Source: Amycolatopsis antarctica (lineage in GTDB: Bacteria; Actinomycetota; Actinomycetes; Mycobacteriales; Pseudonocardiaceae). From it: a stretch of DNA of 64,000 nucleotides. Shown here piece by piece: positions 26,640 to 34,540 of this stretch. The position numbers were made by a program, and so were the translations under genes. The notes beneath the pieces are model-generated. The model saw only the letters and a list, made by a program, of their open reading frames with translations, had not been told where the DNA came from and searched no databases. Numbering within the stretch: position 1 is the first letter of the stretch; each line of letters opens with the position of its first letter. Location of the stretch: the NCBI RefSeq assembly GCF_002262875.1, contig NZ_NKYE01000022.1, positions 38,655-102,654 on the forward strand, written 5' to 3'.

Positions 26640-26975
26640 CGGTGTGGGCTGGGGGCGGCCCGGGACCCCACGGTGGAGTCGTGGGTGTTCGTCGTGGGCG
26701 AGTCCCCCGACTTCGCCCCCTGCAACCCCGCCTGTCCGGCTACCGCATGGGAATGGACGAGCAGGTGACCGCCGACGCCATCACGGTTCTGGAGGACCTG
26801 TCCGCAGAGACGGAGCGGCCCGGCGGGGTCCTCGGTGCCCGACCGGTTCGTCCGGCGAAGGTGTCCCGCGCTGGCCGACAAGGCGGGTCTTGGGTTGCAT
26901 CCGCTGGTGGCGGCGTTCGATGAGTGCCATGAATTGTTCCCAGATCGTCATCCGCGTTGGCCGATTCGCCGGCTA
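26640..26975 (+). pseudogene. Remnant of an FtsK/SpoIIIE-type (TraB-like) translocase of an integrative element
   Basis: Three consecutive fragments in shifting frames match the post-Walker-A region of FtsK-like proteins of actinomycete integrative conjugative elements. Frame 3: 'DPTVESWVFVVGESPDFAP'. Then frame 2: 'LSGYRMGMDEQVTADAITVLEDLSAE'. Then frame 3 again: 'PALADKAGLGLHPLVAAFDECHELF', with the hydrophobic-DE Walker B. The rest of the gene (N-terminus, Walker A and C-terminal half) is missing. It is non-functional and marks a former mobile element. Confidence 0.68.
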
Positions 26976-27057
26976 AGGCAGGAGTCGGATGTAGACGGCC
27001 GTCACCGACGCCGGGGCATCTGGACAAAACGCCCCGGCCCTCTGGCACGATCAGACG

Positions 27058-27450
27058 ATGGCGATGGGCGCTAAACAACTGAAGGTCGGACTCCGGGTCG
27101 GCGATATGGACCGCTCGTGCACGCTGTACCGGAAGGTCGGATTCAAGGAAATTCCTGAAGAACAACAGCCCGGCATGCGTTACCTGACCTACGGTCACAC
27201 GTGGCTGATGCTCTCCGGCCGGTTCGATCACGGCTACCACCACGACGAGCGTGGAAACCTGACCCGGCAAGGCCCCCTCGGCTACGGCTTCGTTCTGGTC
27301 GTACCCACCACCGATATCGACGCGATGCGCGAGTTATGGCGACGCGAGGAGTTGCCCGTCACTCTGGAACCTGAAGACACGGGGTGGGCACGCATCTTCT
27401 ACGGGTTGGATCCCGACGGATATGAAGTGATGTTCGAACAGTTCCACTAA
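27058..27450 (+). CDS. VOC family (glyoxalase-like) protein
   Basis: A 130-residue VOC protein beginning KQLKVGLRVGDMDRSCTLYRKVGFKEI. It contains 'PLGYGFVLVVPTTDIDAM' and ends 'WARIFYGLDPDGYEVMFEQFH', with the final-strand Glu in place. Lower GC and less biased third positions than its neighbours suggest recent acquisition. A -10-like CACGAT ends 6 bases before the ATG, consistent with a leaderless transcript. It sits between the translocase remnant and the 22-bp repeat cluster. The substrate is unknown. Confidence 0.87.
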   Translation: MAMGAKQLKVGLRVGDMDRSCTLYRKVGFKEIPEEQQPGMRYLTYGHTWLMLSGRFDHGYHHDERGNLTRQGPLGYGFVLVVPTTDIDAMRELWRREELPVTLEPEDTGWARIFYGLDPDGYEVMFEQFH

Positions 27451-27580
27451 AGCCTTGCGGGAGGGCCGTTTCCTGAGTGTATGGAGTCTGCTCACGCAAA
27501 CGGGCTCGTCGCTGTTGAGTCAGGCGTGGCGACTGTTCTGACTCATATACCCAAAGCTGAGTCACCAAATAAGGTCCGCC

Positions 27581-27668
27581 AAAGACCCGACACGGGGTGC
27601 CCAAAGGCCCGACACGGGGTGCCCAAAGACCCGACACGGGGTGCCCAAAGGCCCGACACGGGGTGCTG
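27581..27668. repeat. 22-bp tandem repeat cluster, right (four copies)
   Basis: Four head-to-tail copies of a 22-bp unit, AAAG(A/G)CCCGACACGGGGTGCCC, at 27581, 27603, 27625 and 27647. They alternate A and G at position 5, and the last copy ends CTG. There are no spacers, so it is not CRISPR. The core has a small dyad (CAC-GGG-GTG). Inverted relatives lie at 26388-26456, about 1.1 kb upstream. Confidence 0.92.
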
Positions 27669-27691
27669 GAGGGCGTGACACGGCGGGTGGA

Positions 27692-28435
27692 TCAGGTGGG
27701 GGTGACGAGCTCCAGGGCGCGGTCGCCGGTGCGTTCGAGGGCGATGCCCGAGCGCGACGCGAGCCGGACCAGGCCCTCCACAGTGGACGGTTCGCGGGGG
27801 GCGCGAGCCAGTACCCCGGCCAGTTTTCCCTTGTACGCCTTGTTGAAGTGACTGACGGTCGTGCGTACACCCGCGGCGTTCACCGTCACGACGCGGACGG
27901 TCACCGCGTCCGGGACCCGCGCCAGTGCGGCGTAGGCACCCGAGCGCAGATCGACCACCAGGCCTTCGACCCCGTCCAGTACCGGTTCCAGTGCGGGCCG
28001 CCACAACGGGCGCAGGCCGCCGGTACCCGGCAGGACGCTGTCGCCGGAGAGCCGGTACGCGGGAATCGGGTCGTTCGCGCGGACCAGGCCGAACAGCGCC
28101 GAGGCGACGGCCAGCCGGCGGCCCGCCTTCGCGAGCTGCGGCGCACGGAACCCGGTCAGGTCCATCGCCTCGTAGAGCACGCCGGTGTACCGGAGCAGCG
28201 CGGGAGCGGTCGGCGCGGTCCACAGCTCGGCGTTGCGGGCCACCTCCTCGTGCTGACGTTCCGAAAGGCCCAGCGCGGCGAGGCTGGCCGTCACGTCCCG
28301 AGCCAGCTCCGTGAGCGCGTCGGCGACCTTGGCCCGTACCGGGTTCAGATCGGGGAAGGACAGGGCGTCCAGGTCGAGCGGACGGCCGCGGCCGCCACCG
28401 GCCTTGGTTTCGGAAGGGGGGAGCAGAACCAGCAC
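27692..28435 (-). CDS. yaaA: YaaA (UPF0246) family peroxide-stress protein
   Basis: A 247-residue protein with the YaaA signatures 'LLPPSETKAGGG' at the N-terminus, 'ALLRYTGVLYEAMDL' near residue 80, 'LFGLVRANDPIPAYRLSGD' and 'VVTVNAAGVRTTVSHFNKAYKGKLAGVLA' near the C-terminus. In E. coli YaaA limits free iron and binds DNA under peroxide stress; the exact activity in actinobacteria is not known. It starts at a GTG. It is divergent from the following GNAT gene and precedes the 22-bp repeats at its 3' side. Confidence 0.92.
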   Translation of the reverse strand: MLVLLPPSETKAGGGRGRPLDLDALSFPDLNPVRAKVADALTELARDVTASLAALGLSERQHEEVARNAELWTAPTAPALLRYTGVLYEAMDLTGFRAPQLAKAGRRLAVASALFGLVRANDPIPAYRLSGDSVLPGTGGLRPLWRPALEPVLDGVEGLVVDLRSGAYAALARVPDAVTVRVVTVNAAGVRTTVSHFNKAYKGKLAGVLARAPREPSTVEGLVRLASRSGIALERTGDRALELVTPT

Positions 28436-28499
28436 ACCCGCAGGGTATCCGGCGGGAAACGCCGGTGCGGACGGCGTTCGCGCGGCCTACCCTCCGGCC

Positions 28500-29468
28500 A
28501 TGACACTCACCTGGGGACCGCTCCGGATCGACGAGGCGGGCCTGCTGACCGAGCTGCTCGGTGCCGTCGAGAAGTCGGAGCCCACCGGGGAGCACATGAG
28601 CGAGCAGGACGTGCGGGAGGACCTCACCCAGCCGGGAACCGACCTGCCCACGCAGACGCTCGCCGCCCGCGCGCAGGGACACCTGGTCGCCTACGCGATG
28701 GTGGCGGTGCGCGACGCCGCCGAGCCCGTGCACCTGCTGCGGGCCGAGGTGGTGGTCCACCCCGGCCACCGGGACGACGCGGTGCGCGAGCGGCTGCTGT
28801 CCTGGCTGGCCGGCGCCGCCAGGACGGCACACGAGGGCACCTTTCCCGGTGCGCCGCTGGAGATCCACGTGATGGCGCACGAGAACCGCCCGTGGACGGC
28901 GGAGGCGCTCGCGGCGGCGGGGTACGAACGGCGACGCACCTTCGTCGAGATGCGCGCCGCGCTCGACGCGAACCTGCCCGCCCCGGCCCCGCTGCCGGAC
29001 GACCTGCGACTGGTCACCCATGAGCCCGCCCATGCCGAGGCGACGCTGGCCGCGCGAAACGAGGTCTTCGCCGGGCACTGGGGCAGTACCCACGTGACGG
29101 CGGAGGGCTGGCAGCACCGGGTCCTCGGCAGCGAGGCCTTCCGGCCGGACCTGTCGTTCCTGCTGCTGACACCGGGCCGGGAGCGGGTCGAGGCGTTCGT
29201 GCTGTCCGCCCACTTCGCGGCCGACACCGCGGCGACCGGTGTGCGCGAGCTGTACGTGAGCCACGTCGGCACCCGGGAGGGCCTGCGTGGCAGGGGCGTC
29301 GGTTCGGCCCTGCTCGGGCACACGCTCGCCGCCGCCAGGGACGCGGGTTTCCGGCGGTCCTCGCTGTCGGTGGACGTGGACAACGCCACGCGGGCGCTGG
29401 GCGTGTACGAGCGTTGCGGTTACGTGGTGGACTCCACCAGCCACGACTACGTGCTGTCCCTCGCGTAA
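28500..29468 (+). CDS. Two-domain GNAT acetyltransferase (mycothiol-synthase-like architecture)
   Basis: A 322-residue protein of two GNAT folds. The N-terminal one (1-150) has 'LLRAEVVVHPGHRDDAVRERLLSW' but a poor acetyl-CoA loop. The C-terminal one (170-322) has 'VSHVGTREGLRGRGVGSALLGHTLAAARDAGFRRSSLSVDVDNATRALGVYERCGYV', a full motif A and B. Tandem GNATs of this type include MshD, but key MshD features cannot be confirmed, so the substrate is open. TACCCT at 28488-28493 lies exactly 7 bp before the ATG, predicting a leaderless mRNA. Confidence 0.9.
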   Translation: MTLTWGPLRIDEAGLLTELLGAVEKSEPTGEHMSEQDVREDLTQPGTDLPTQTLAARAQGHLVAYAMVAVRDAAEPVHLLRAEVVVHPGHRDDAVRERLLSWLAGAARTAHEGTFPGAPLEIHVMAHENRPWTAEALAAAGYERRRTFVEMRAALDANLPAPAPLPDDLRLVTHEPAHAEATLAARNEVFAGHWGSTHVTAEGWQHRVLGSEAFRPDLSFLLLTPGRERVEAFVLSAHFAADTAATGVRELYVSHVGTREGLRGRGVGSALLGHTLAAARDAGFRRSSLSVDVDNATRALGVYERCGYVVDSTSHDYVLSLA

Positions 29469-29538
29469 GGTGATCGTCGGTAGCCGGGCGAACGGGCAGC
29501 GTGGCGACCGGGCCTGGTGACCAGCGTGATGGGGGCGG

Positions 29539-30486
29539 ATGACACTCAGCGTGCGGCGCGCCGATCCGCGGCTCGGCTGGGACGATCTGCCCGCCGCGAT
29601 CCGTGCCGAGGTGGAGGGCGGCCTGCGCTCGCCGGTGGTCCGCTCGCTGCGCCAGTCGCCGGAGTTCGAGGGTGCCGTCTGCGCCCGCCTGGAACTCGAG
29701 GACGGCAGGCGGGTCTACGCGAAGGCGCTGCCCTCGGACAGCCCCCGGCTGGGCAACTACCACGCCGAACGTGACGTCTCCCGTCGTCTTCCGTCGGCGG
29801 CGCCCGTACCCGGATTGCTGTCCACAGTGGACGGTGACTGGCTGGTGCTGGTGTTCTCCGACGTCGACGGCACCCGGCCGAAGCTGCGACCCGGATCGCC
29901 CGACCTGTCCGCCGTCTTCACCACGCTGGGCGCGCTGGCCCGCACGCTGACACCCTGCCCGCTGGACGGGGTACCGACCGCCGTCGACGATCTGGGTCCG
30001 TTGCTGCGCGGCTGGACCGAGCTGAGCGCCGACCCGCCCGCGGACCTCGACCCGTGGGCCCTGCGCAACCTCGACTCGCTGGTGGCCATGGAGACCTCCT
30101 GGTATCCGTGGGCGGCCGGCGACACGCTGCTGCACAACGATCTGCACCCGGGCAACCTGGTGGTGTCCGGCCCGGGCCGGGTGCTGGTCGTCAACTGGCG
30201 GTACCCGGCGCGCGGGGCGGCATGGCTGGACCTGGTCTCGCTGGTGCCGCACGTGCTCGCCGCCGGGCACGAACCCGCCGACGTCGACCGGCTGCTCCGG
30301 CGCAGGCCCGCCCTGCACGGCGTGCCGCTGTGGGCGGTGACGGCCTACATCGTCGCCCTCGCCGGGCACGCGGAGCGGTCGAGCCGCCTGCCCGAACCCC
30401 CGGCGACCTCCGGGGTGCGGGCCGCCCAGCGCGCGCTCGCGGCCGCGGGCAGGGCCTGGATCGCGCACCGCACGCACTGGCGCTAG
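29539..30486 (+). CDS. Aminoglycoside phosphotransferase-like protein with altered DFG-type Asp
   Basis: A 315-residue APH-fold protein. 'RRVYAKALPSDSPRLGNYHAERDVSRRL' holds the ATP Lys. The catalytic loop H199-N-D201-LHPGN206 is intact. The metal-binding Asp normally found in 'VLVDW' is Asn here (N219 in VLVVNWRYPARGAAWLDLVSL), a one-base change. Actinobacterial relatives are generic phosphotransferases of unknown small-molecule substrate. The Asn may weaken Mg2+ binding, so activity is uncertain. It lies 70 bp after the GNAT gene on the same strand. Confidence 0.87.
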   Translation: MTLSVRRADPRLGWDDLPAAIRAEVEGGLRSPVVRSLRQSPEFEGAVCARLELEDGRRVYAKALPSDSPRLGNYHAERDVSRRLPSAAPVPGLLSTVDGDWLVLVFSDVDGTRPKLRPGSPDLSAVFTTLGALARTLTPCPLDGVPTAVDDLGPLLRGWTELSADPPADLDPWALRNLDSLVAMETSWYPWAAGDTLLHNDLHPGNLVVSGPGRVLVVNWRYPARGAAWLDLVSLVPHVLAAGHEPADVDRLLRRRPALHGVPLWAVTAYIVALAGHAERSSRLPEPPATSGVRAAQRALAAAGRAWIAHRTHWR

Positions 30487-30619
30487 GGCGCGGGGAAAGA
30501 ACCCGAATGCGCTGCGTACCTGCCGTTGACTACCCTTTGCGCAGCCCGCGGCACGACTGCGCGCCCCGGCGGTTCCGCCCGTTCGCGGTGCCGTCCGCCG
30601 AACGACGAGGAGCCATGAA

Positions 30620-32368
30620 GTGATCACCAGGATGTCGTCGCTGTTCCTTCGCACGCTGCGCGAGGACCCGGCCGACGCCGAAGTTCCCAGCCACAAGCTG
30701 CTGGTCCGCGCGGGCTACGTCCGCCGGGTCGCCCCTGGCGGGTACTCCTGGTTGCCGCTCGGCCTTCGGGTGTTGCGCCGCATCGAGACCGTGGTGCGCG
30801 AGGAAATGGACGCGATCGGCGCGCAGGAGATTCAGTTCCCCGCGCTGTTGCCCAAGGAGCCGTACGAGACGACCGGCCGCTGGACCGACTACGGCGACAG
30901 CCTGTTCCGGCTCCAGGACCGCAAGGGCGTGGACTACGCGCTCGGGCCCACGCACGAGGAGTTCTTCGCGCTCGCCGTGAAGGGTGAGTACAGCTCGTAC
31001 AAGGACTATCCCGTCGCGCTGTACCAGATCCAGACCAAGTACCGCGACGAGGCGCGGCCGAGGGCGGGGATCCTGCGCGGCCGCGAGTTCGTCATGAAGG
31101 ACTCGTACTCCTTCGACCTGGACGACGAGGGCCTGGAGCGCTCCTACCAGGCGCACCGGGCCGCCTACATCCGGATCTTCGACCGGCTCGGCCTCGACTA
31201 CGTCGTGGTCGCCGCGACCTCGGGCGCGATGGGCGGCTCGGCCTCGGAGGAGTTCCTCGCGGTGTCGCCGACAGGGGAGGACACCTACGTCCGCAGCACC
31301 GAGTCCGGTTTCGCCGCGAACGTCGAGGCCGTGGTCACCCCCGTCCCGCCCGCGCAGGCGATCGAGGGCAGGCCCGAGGCGCGGCCGCACCACACCCCGG
31401 ACACGCCGACCATCGAGTCCCTCGTCGACTTCCTGAACGGCGCCGGGCTGGGCCGCACGTTCACCGCCGCCGACACACTGAAGAACGTGCTGGTGAAGAC
31501 GCGGGCACCGGGGACGAAGGACTGGACGCTGCTCGGCATCGGCGTGCCGGGCGACCGCGAGGTCGACATGAAGCGCCTGGAGGCCGCGCTCGAACCGGAC
31601 GAGGCCGCCCTGCTCGACGAGAAGGACTTCGCCACCAACCCGTTCCTCGTCAAGGGCTACATCGGCCCGAAGTCGCTGCGGGACAACGGGGTGCGTTACC
31701 TCGTCGACCCGAGGATCGTGCCCGGCACGGCGTGGGTGACCGGAGCGGACAAGGCCGACCACCACGTGGTCGACCTGCTGTGCGGCCGGGACTTCACCCC
31801 CGACGGCACGATCGAGGCGGCCGAGGTGTGGGAGGGTGACGCCTCCCCGGACGGTCAGGGGACGCTGATCGCCGCCCGCGGCATCGAGATCGGGCACATC
31901 TTCCAGCTCGGCCGCAAGTACGCGGACGCCTTCGAGCTGGACGCGCTCGGCGCCGACTCGAAGCCCATCCGGATCACCATGGGCTCGTACGGTGTCGGCG
32001 TCTCCCGCCTGGTCGCGGTGATCGCCGAGCAGCACCACGACGAGCTCGGTCTCTGCTGGCCGCGCACGGTCGCCCCGGCGGACGTGCACGTGGTGCTCGC
32101 GGGCAAGGACGAGTCCATCGCGGAAGGCGCCGAGAAGCTGGCGGCCGAACTGTCCGAGCGGGGCCTGCGGGTACTGCTGGACGACCGCAAGGCCAGTCCC
32201 GGCGTCAAGTTCGCCGACGCGGAACTGGTCGGCGTCCCGACGATTCTCGTCGTGGGCCGCGGCCTGGCGAAGGGGCTCGTGGAGGTCAAGGACCGCGCGA
32301 GCAACGAACGCGAGGAGGTCCCGGTGGACGAGGCCGTGCAGCGGCTGGTCGCGCTCGTCCGCGGCTGA
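30620..32368 (+). CDS. proS: Prolyl-tRNA synthetase
   Basis: A 582-residue class II synthetase of the bacterial type. 'LLVRAGYVRRVAPGGYSWLPLGLRVLRRIE' contains motif 1, 'PTHEEFF' and 'TKYRDEARPRAGILRGREFVMKDSYSFD' motif 2, and 'GIEIGHIFQLGRKYADAF...MGSYGVGVSRLVA' motif 3. The ~180-residue editing insertion domain lies between motifs 2 and 3, and the anticodon-binding domain at the C-terminus. It charges tRNA-Pro in the cytosol. GAGGAG sits 7 bp before the GTG at 30620, deciding the start; an ATG-AAG-TGA triplet run overlapping it is incidental. Confidence 0.97.
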   Translation: MITRMSSLFLRTLREDPADAEVPSHKLLVRAGYVRRVAPGGYSWLPLGLRVLRRIETVVREEMDAIGAQEIQFPALLPKEPYETTGRWTDYGDSLFRLQDRKGVDYALGPTHEEFFALAVKGEYSSYKDYPVALYQIQTKYRDEARPRAGILRGREFVMKDSYSFDLDDEGLERSYQAHRAAYIRIFDRLGLDYVVVAATSGAMGGSASEEFLAVSPTGEDTYVRSTESGFAANVEAVVTPVPPAQAIEGRPEARPHHTPDTPTIESLVDFLNGAGLGRTFTAADTLKNVLVKTRAPGTKDWTLLGIGVPGDREVDMKRLEAALEPDEAALLDEKDFATNPFLVKGYIGPKSLRDNGVRYLVDPRIVPGTAWVTGADKADHHVVDLLCGRDFTPDGTIEAAEVWEGDASPDGQGTLIAARGIEIGHIFQLGRKYADAFELDALGADSKPIRITMGSYGVGVSRLVAVIAEQHHDELGLCWPRTVAPADVHVVLAGKDESIAEGAEKLAAELSERGLRVLLDDRKASPGVKFADAELVGVPTILVVGRGLAKGLVEVKDRASNEREEVPVDEAVQRLVALVRG

Positions 32369-32388
32369 GGCCGGCCTGCCGGCGGCGT

Positions 32389-33093
32389 TCAGCGCAGTAC
32401 GGCGGCCAGCACGGCCGTGGTGTCGCGCAGGTCCGGCAGCGCCGTGTGCGCCCCCGAGGCGCGCAGCTCGTCCATGCCGAAACGGCCGGTGGCCACGCCG
32501 ATACCGATCGCCCCGTGGGTGAGGGCCGCGTCGATGTCGTGCGGGGTGTCGCCGACGACGACGACGGACTCGGGCGGGTACTCGACGCCGTGCTTCGCCG
32601 CGGACCTGCGCACGGCGTGGTCGACCAGGTCGGGCCGGTGCGCGGACAGCGAACCGTAGCCGCCGAGCTCGAAGTCGAGGTGCCCGTGCAGGTCGAACGC
32701 CGAAAGCTTGTGCAGTGCCACCTCGGCCAGGTTGCCGGTGACGAGGGTCTGCACCACGCCGCCGGTGGCGGCGAGCGCGGCCAGCGCCTCGGCGGCGCCG
32801 GGTAGCGCGCGGCCGCGTTCGGGCAGGGCGTCGCGCTGGGCGGCGGAGACCGCCACCAGTTCCGACCACATCCGGCGGACGAGCTCCTCGTCCGCTTCGA
32901 TGCCGTGTGCGGCAAGCACTTCCGTGGTGATGGCCCGTTCGGTACGGCCGGGGAACCAGGGGATCTCGCGCATCGTCTCTCCGGTCACGGTGGCGAGGGC
33001 GTGCGTGTACCACTCGGCTCCGATCCCGGGCAGGTCGATGAGGGTCAGGTCGATGTCCCAGAGCACCAGCCGGTGCGGGTTCCCGCCATTCAC
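32389..33093 (-). CDS. HAD-superfamily phosphatase (phosphoglycolate phosphatase-like)
   Basis: A 234-residue HAD hydrolase. The nucleophile motif is 'LVLWDIDLTLID' (DxDxT), motif II is 'QTLVTGN', a Lys lies in 'HKLSAFDL', and motif IV is 'VVVVGDTPHDIDAAL'. The helical cap at ~20-90 places it in subfamily I with Gph-like enzymes. The substrate is unknown. The GTG start has no ribosome site, but TACCGT ends 7 bases upstream, which fits a leaderless start. It is convergent with proS. Confidence 0.9.
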   Translation of the reverse strand: MNGGNPHRLVLWDIDLTLIDLPGIGAEWYTHALATVTGETMREIPWFPGRTERAITTEVLAAHGIEADEELVRRMWSELVAVSAAQRDALPERGRALPGAAEALAALAATGGVVQTLVTGNLAEVALHKLSAFDLHGHLDFELGGYGSLSAHRPDLVDHAVRRSAAKHGVEYPPESVVVVGDTPHDIDAALTHGAIGIGVATGRFGMDELRASGAHTALPDLRDTTAVLAAVLR

Positions 33094-33133
33094 CTCGCCG
33101 ACGGTACCCGGAGCCGTGTGGCAGCCCCGCTAT

Positions 33134-33189
33134 TCAACGCGCGTTGACTTACTCGCTCGGCAGGTCTATCTTGGGCGCCGTATTCAACG
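33134..33189 (+). promoter_or_regulatory. Promoter with operator palindrome for the membrane-protein gene
   Basis: TTGACT (33144-33149), a 17-bp spacer and TATCTT (33167-33172) form a near-consensus promoter. The -35 overlaps the perfect 14-bp palindrome TCAACGCGCGTTGA at 33134-33147. TATTCAACG recurs at 33131 and 33181, exactly 50 bp apart, the second copy near the transcription start. This arrangement suggests a repressor (TetR-like size) binding two sites, possibly with looping. No regulator gene is adjacent. Confidence 0.68.
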
Positions 33190-33208
33190 TACGAAGAATT
33201 GAGTGACC

Positions 33209-34237
33209 ATGCTGGAACGGCTTCATCGTCGGACCTGGACGTTCCCGGTCATCGCCTCCGTCGCCGGTGCCGTTCTCGCGGCCGTGCTCGGCTTCCTCAC
33301 CTTCGGCGCACAGGCGACCGCGGCGCCCGAACAGGTCCCGGTGGCCGTCGCCGCCCCGGATACGGGCCCCTTGCGTGCGGCCGCCGAGCGCGTCGCCGCC
33401 CAGGGGGGAGGGCAGTTCGCCTGGCGGCTCGACACCTCGGACCGGGCGCGGAAACTGCTGGCGGACAAGGAGGTCTACGGCGTACTCGAACTGACCACCG
33501 GGCCCGGCGGGCCGCAGGCGACCGTGGTGCTCTCCGGCGCGATCAACCCCTCGGGAGCGCAGGCGGCCCAGCAGGCGCTCACCGGTGCGGGCCAGGCCCT
33601 CACCGCGGCACTGACCCAGGCGGTTCCCGGCACCGAAGCGGCTCCCGTCCGCATGGAGACCGTCCATCCGGCGAGCGTGGCGGGCCGGACCGCGCCGCTC
33701 GCGCTCAGCGCGCTGGCCTGGGTCGGCTGCCTCGCCGGCGGTGCCGTGCTGACCCTGCTCGCCGCGCGCCGCGAATGGCGGCCGGGCCCGGCCGTCCGGC
33801 TGCTCCAGATCCTCGGCACCAGTGTGCTGGTGACGGCCGTGCTCGCCGGTTTCCTGCGGCTGTGGGACGCGTCCCTGCCGCTCGACGGGCCGGTCCTCGG
33901 CTTCCTCGCACTGGTGACGCTGGCGTTCGCCGGTGTGCAGGCCGGGCTGCTGCGGCTGCTGGGGATACGGGCGATGGCGATTCTGGGGCCGCTCTATCTG
34001 GTCGCACCCGCCGTCGCGGGGCAGGTGCCCGAGCTGCTGAACCCCGCTTACCGCGACATTCTGTGGTCGTGGACGCCGTTCCGGTTCGGCACCGAAGGAC
34101 TGCGCAGCCTCCTGCAGGGAACCCCCGGCGCGCCGGATGTGGTGACCGCGCTCTGGGTGCTCGGTGGAATGCTCGCGGCGGGCCTCGCCCTCGTGCTGTG
34201 GCCGCGTCCCCGGCGAACGGCAGAGTCGCAGGGCTGA
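33209..34237 (+). CDS. Multi-pass membrane protein, ABC-2/YhgE-like
   Basis: A 342-residue protein with one N-terminal membrane segment (FPVIASVAGAVLAAVLGFLTFG), an extracytoplasmic region of about 120 residues, and five further segments (from 'LALSALAWVGCLAGGAVLTLL' to 'VVTALWVLGGMLAAGLALVLW'). This layout matches ABC-2-type/YhgE-Pip-like permeases. No ATPase gene is nearby, so a transport function is not certain. The ATG at 33209 follows GAGTGA; an in-frame GTG two codons earlier is possible. Expression appears controlled by the upstream palindromes. Confidence 0.78.
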   Translation: MLERLHRRTWTFPVIASVAGAVLAAVLGFLTFGAQATAAPEQVPVAVAAPDTGPLRAAAERVAAQGGGQFAWRLDTSDRARKLLADKEVYGVLELTTGPGGPQATVVLSGAINPSGAQAAQQALTGAGQALTAALTQAVPGTEAAPVRMETVHPASVAGRTAPLALSALAWVGCLAGGAVLTLLAARREWRPGPAVRLLQILGTSVLVTAVLAGFLRLWDASLPLDGPVLGFLALVTLAFAGVQAGLLRLLGIRAMAILGPLYLVAPAVAGQVPELLNPAYRDILWSWTPFRFGTEGLRSLLQGTPGAPDVVTALWVLGGMLAAGLALVLWPRPRRTAESQG

Positions 34238-34354
34238 ACGAGGCCCTCGTCGGACTGGTTCTGTTCCTCGGCCGGCAGCGTCTCGGCGAGATCGCCGTAG
34301 TCGGTCGCCCGGGCCCGGGAGAGTGGGGGCGTCGACCGTGGCCGGAGAGTTGAT

Positions 34355-34396
34355 GCCACGGCCGCCGAGCCACGACCGCCGAGCCACGGCCGCCGA
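34355..34396. repeat. 14-bp x 3 tandem repeat
   Basis: Three contiguous copies of GCCACGGCCGCCGA, the middle one with a single G-to-A change, in non-coding DNA. Confidence 0.85.
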
Positions 34397-34439
34397 TCGC
34401 GCGTAGTCCGGAGGATGGTTCAGGCAGTTGTGCCAAACC

Positions 34440-34459
34440 GTTACCCCGGCAGGGGTAAC
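34440..34459. promoter_or_regulatory. Perfect palindrome upstream of the PASTA gene
   Basis: GTTACCCC and GGGGTAAC are separated by GGCA, giving 8-bp arms. It lies 81 bp before the ATG. It could be an operator or a leader hairpin; the function is inference. Confidence 0.5.
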
Positions 34460-34540
34460 CGCGCACCCCGTGGCCGCGACGGTACTCGCGTCGACACACA
34501 TCGAAGGAACTCCACCGACGAGCGACGCCGAAGGAACCCC

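Larger units (their letters stand above)
26188..27057. other. Gene-poor accessory tract upstream of the RIO kinase
   Basis: About 870 bases without an intact gene. It holds a cluster of the 22-bp repeat (26388-26456), fragments of an FtsK/TraB-like translocase (26640-26975), and a promoter for the VOC gene at its right end: TGGACA at 27021-27026, then CACGAT at 27046-27051. That places transcription start on the ATG at 27058. Confidence 0.6.
34238..34540. other. Intergenic tract upstream of the PASTA gene
   Basis: About 300 bases without a gene. It holds three 14-bp tandem repeats (34355-34396) and a perfect palindrome at 34440-34459. A TTGTGC at 34428-34433 could be a -35 element for the PASTA gene, but no convincing -10 follows. 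Confidence 0.5.

Noticed and set aside
26397..26768. Possible intact small gene in the RIO kinase upstream region
   Set aside because: The recognisable part is only a fragment of an FtsK-like protein that continues in other frames, so it is part of a pseudogene.
27581..27668. CRISPR array
   Set aside because: The 22-bp units are directly adjacent without unique spacers, and no cas genes are present.
30615..30623. Two-codon upstream frame ATG-AAG-TGA overlapping the proS GTG start
   Set aside because: The ribosome site is ideally spaced for the GTG at 30620, so the ATG is most likely fortuitous rather than a regulatory minigene.
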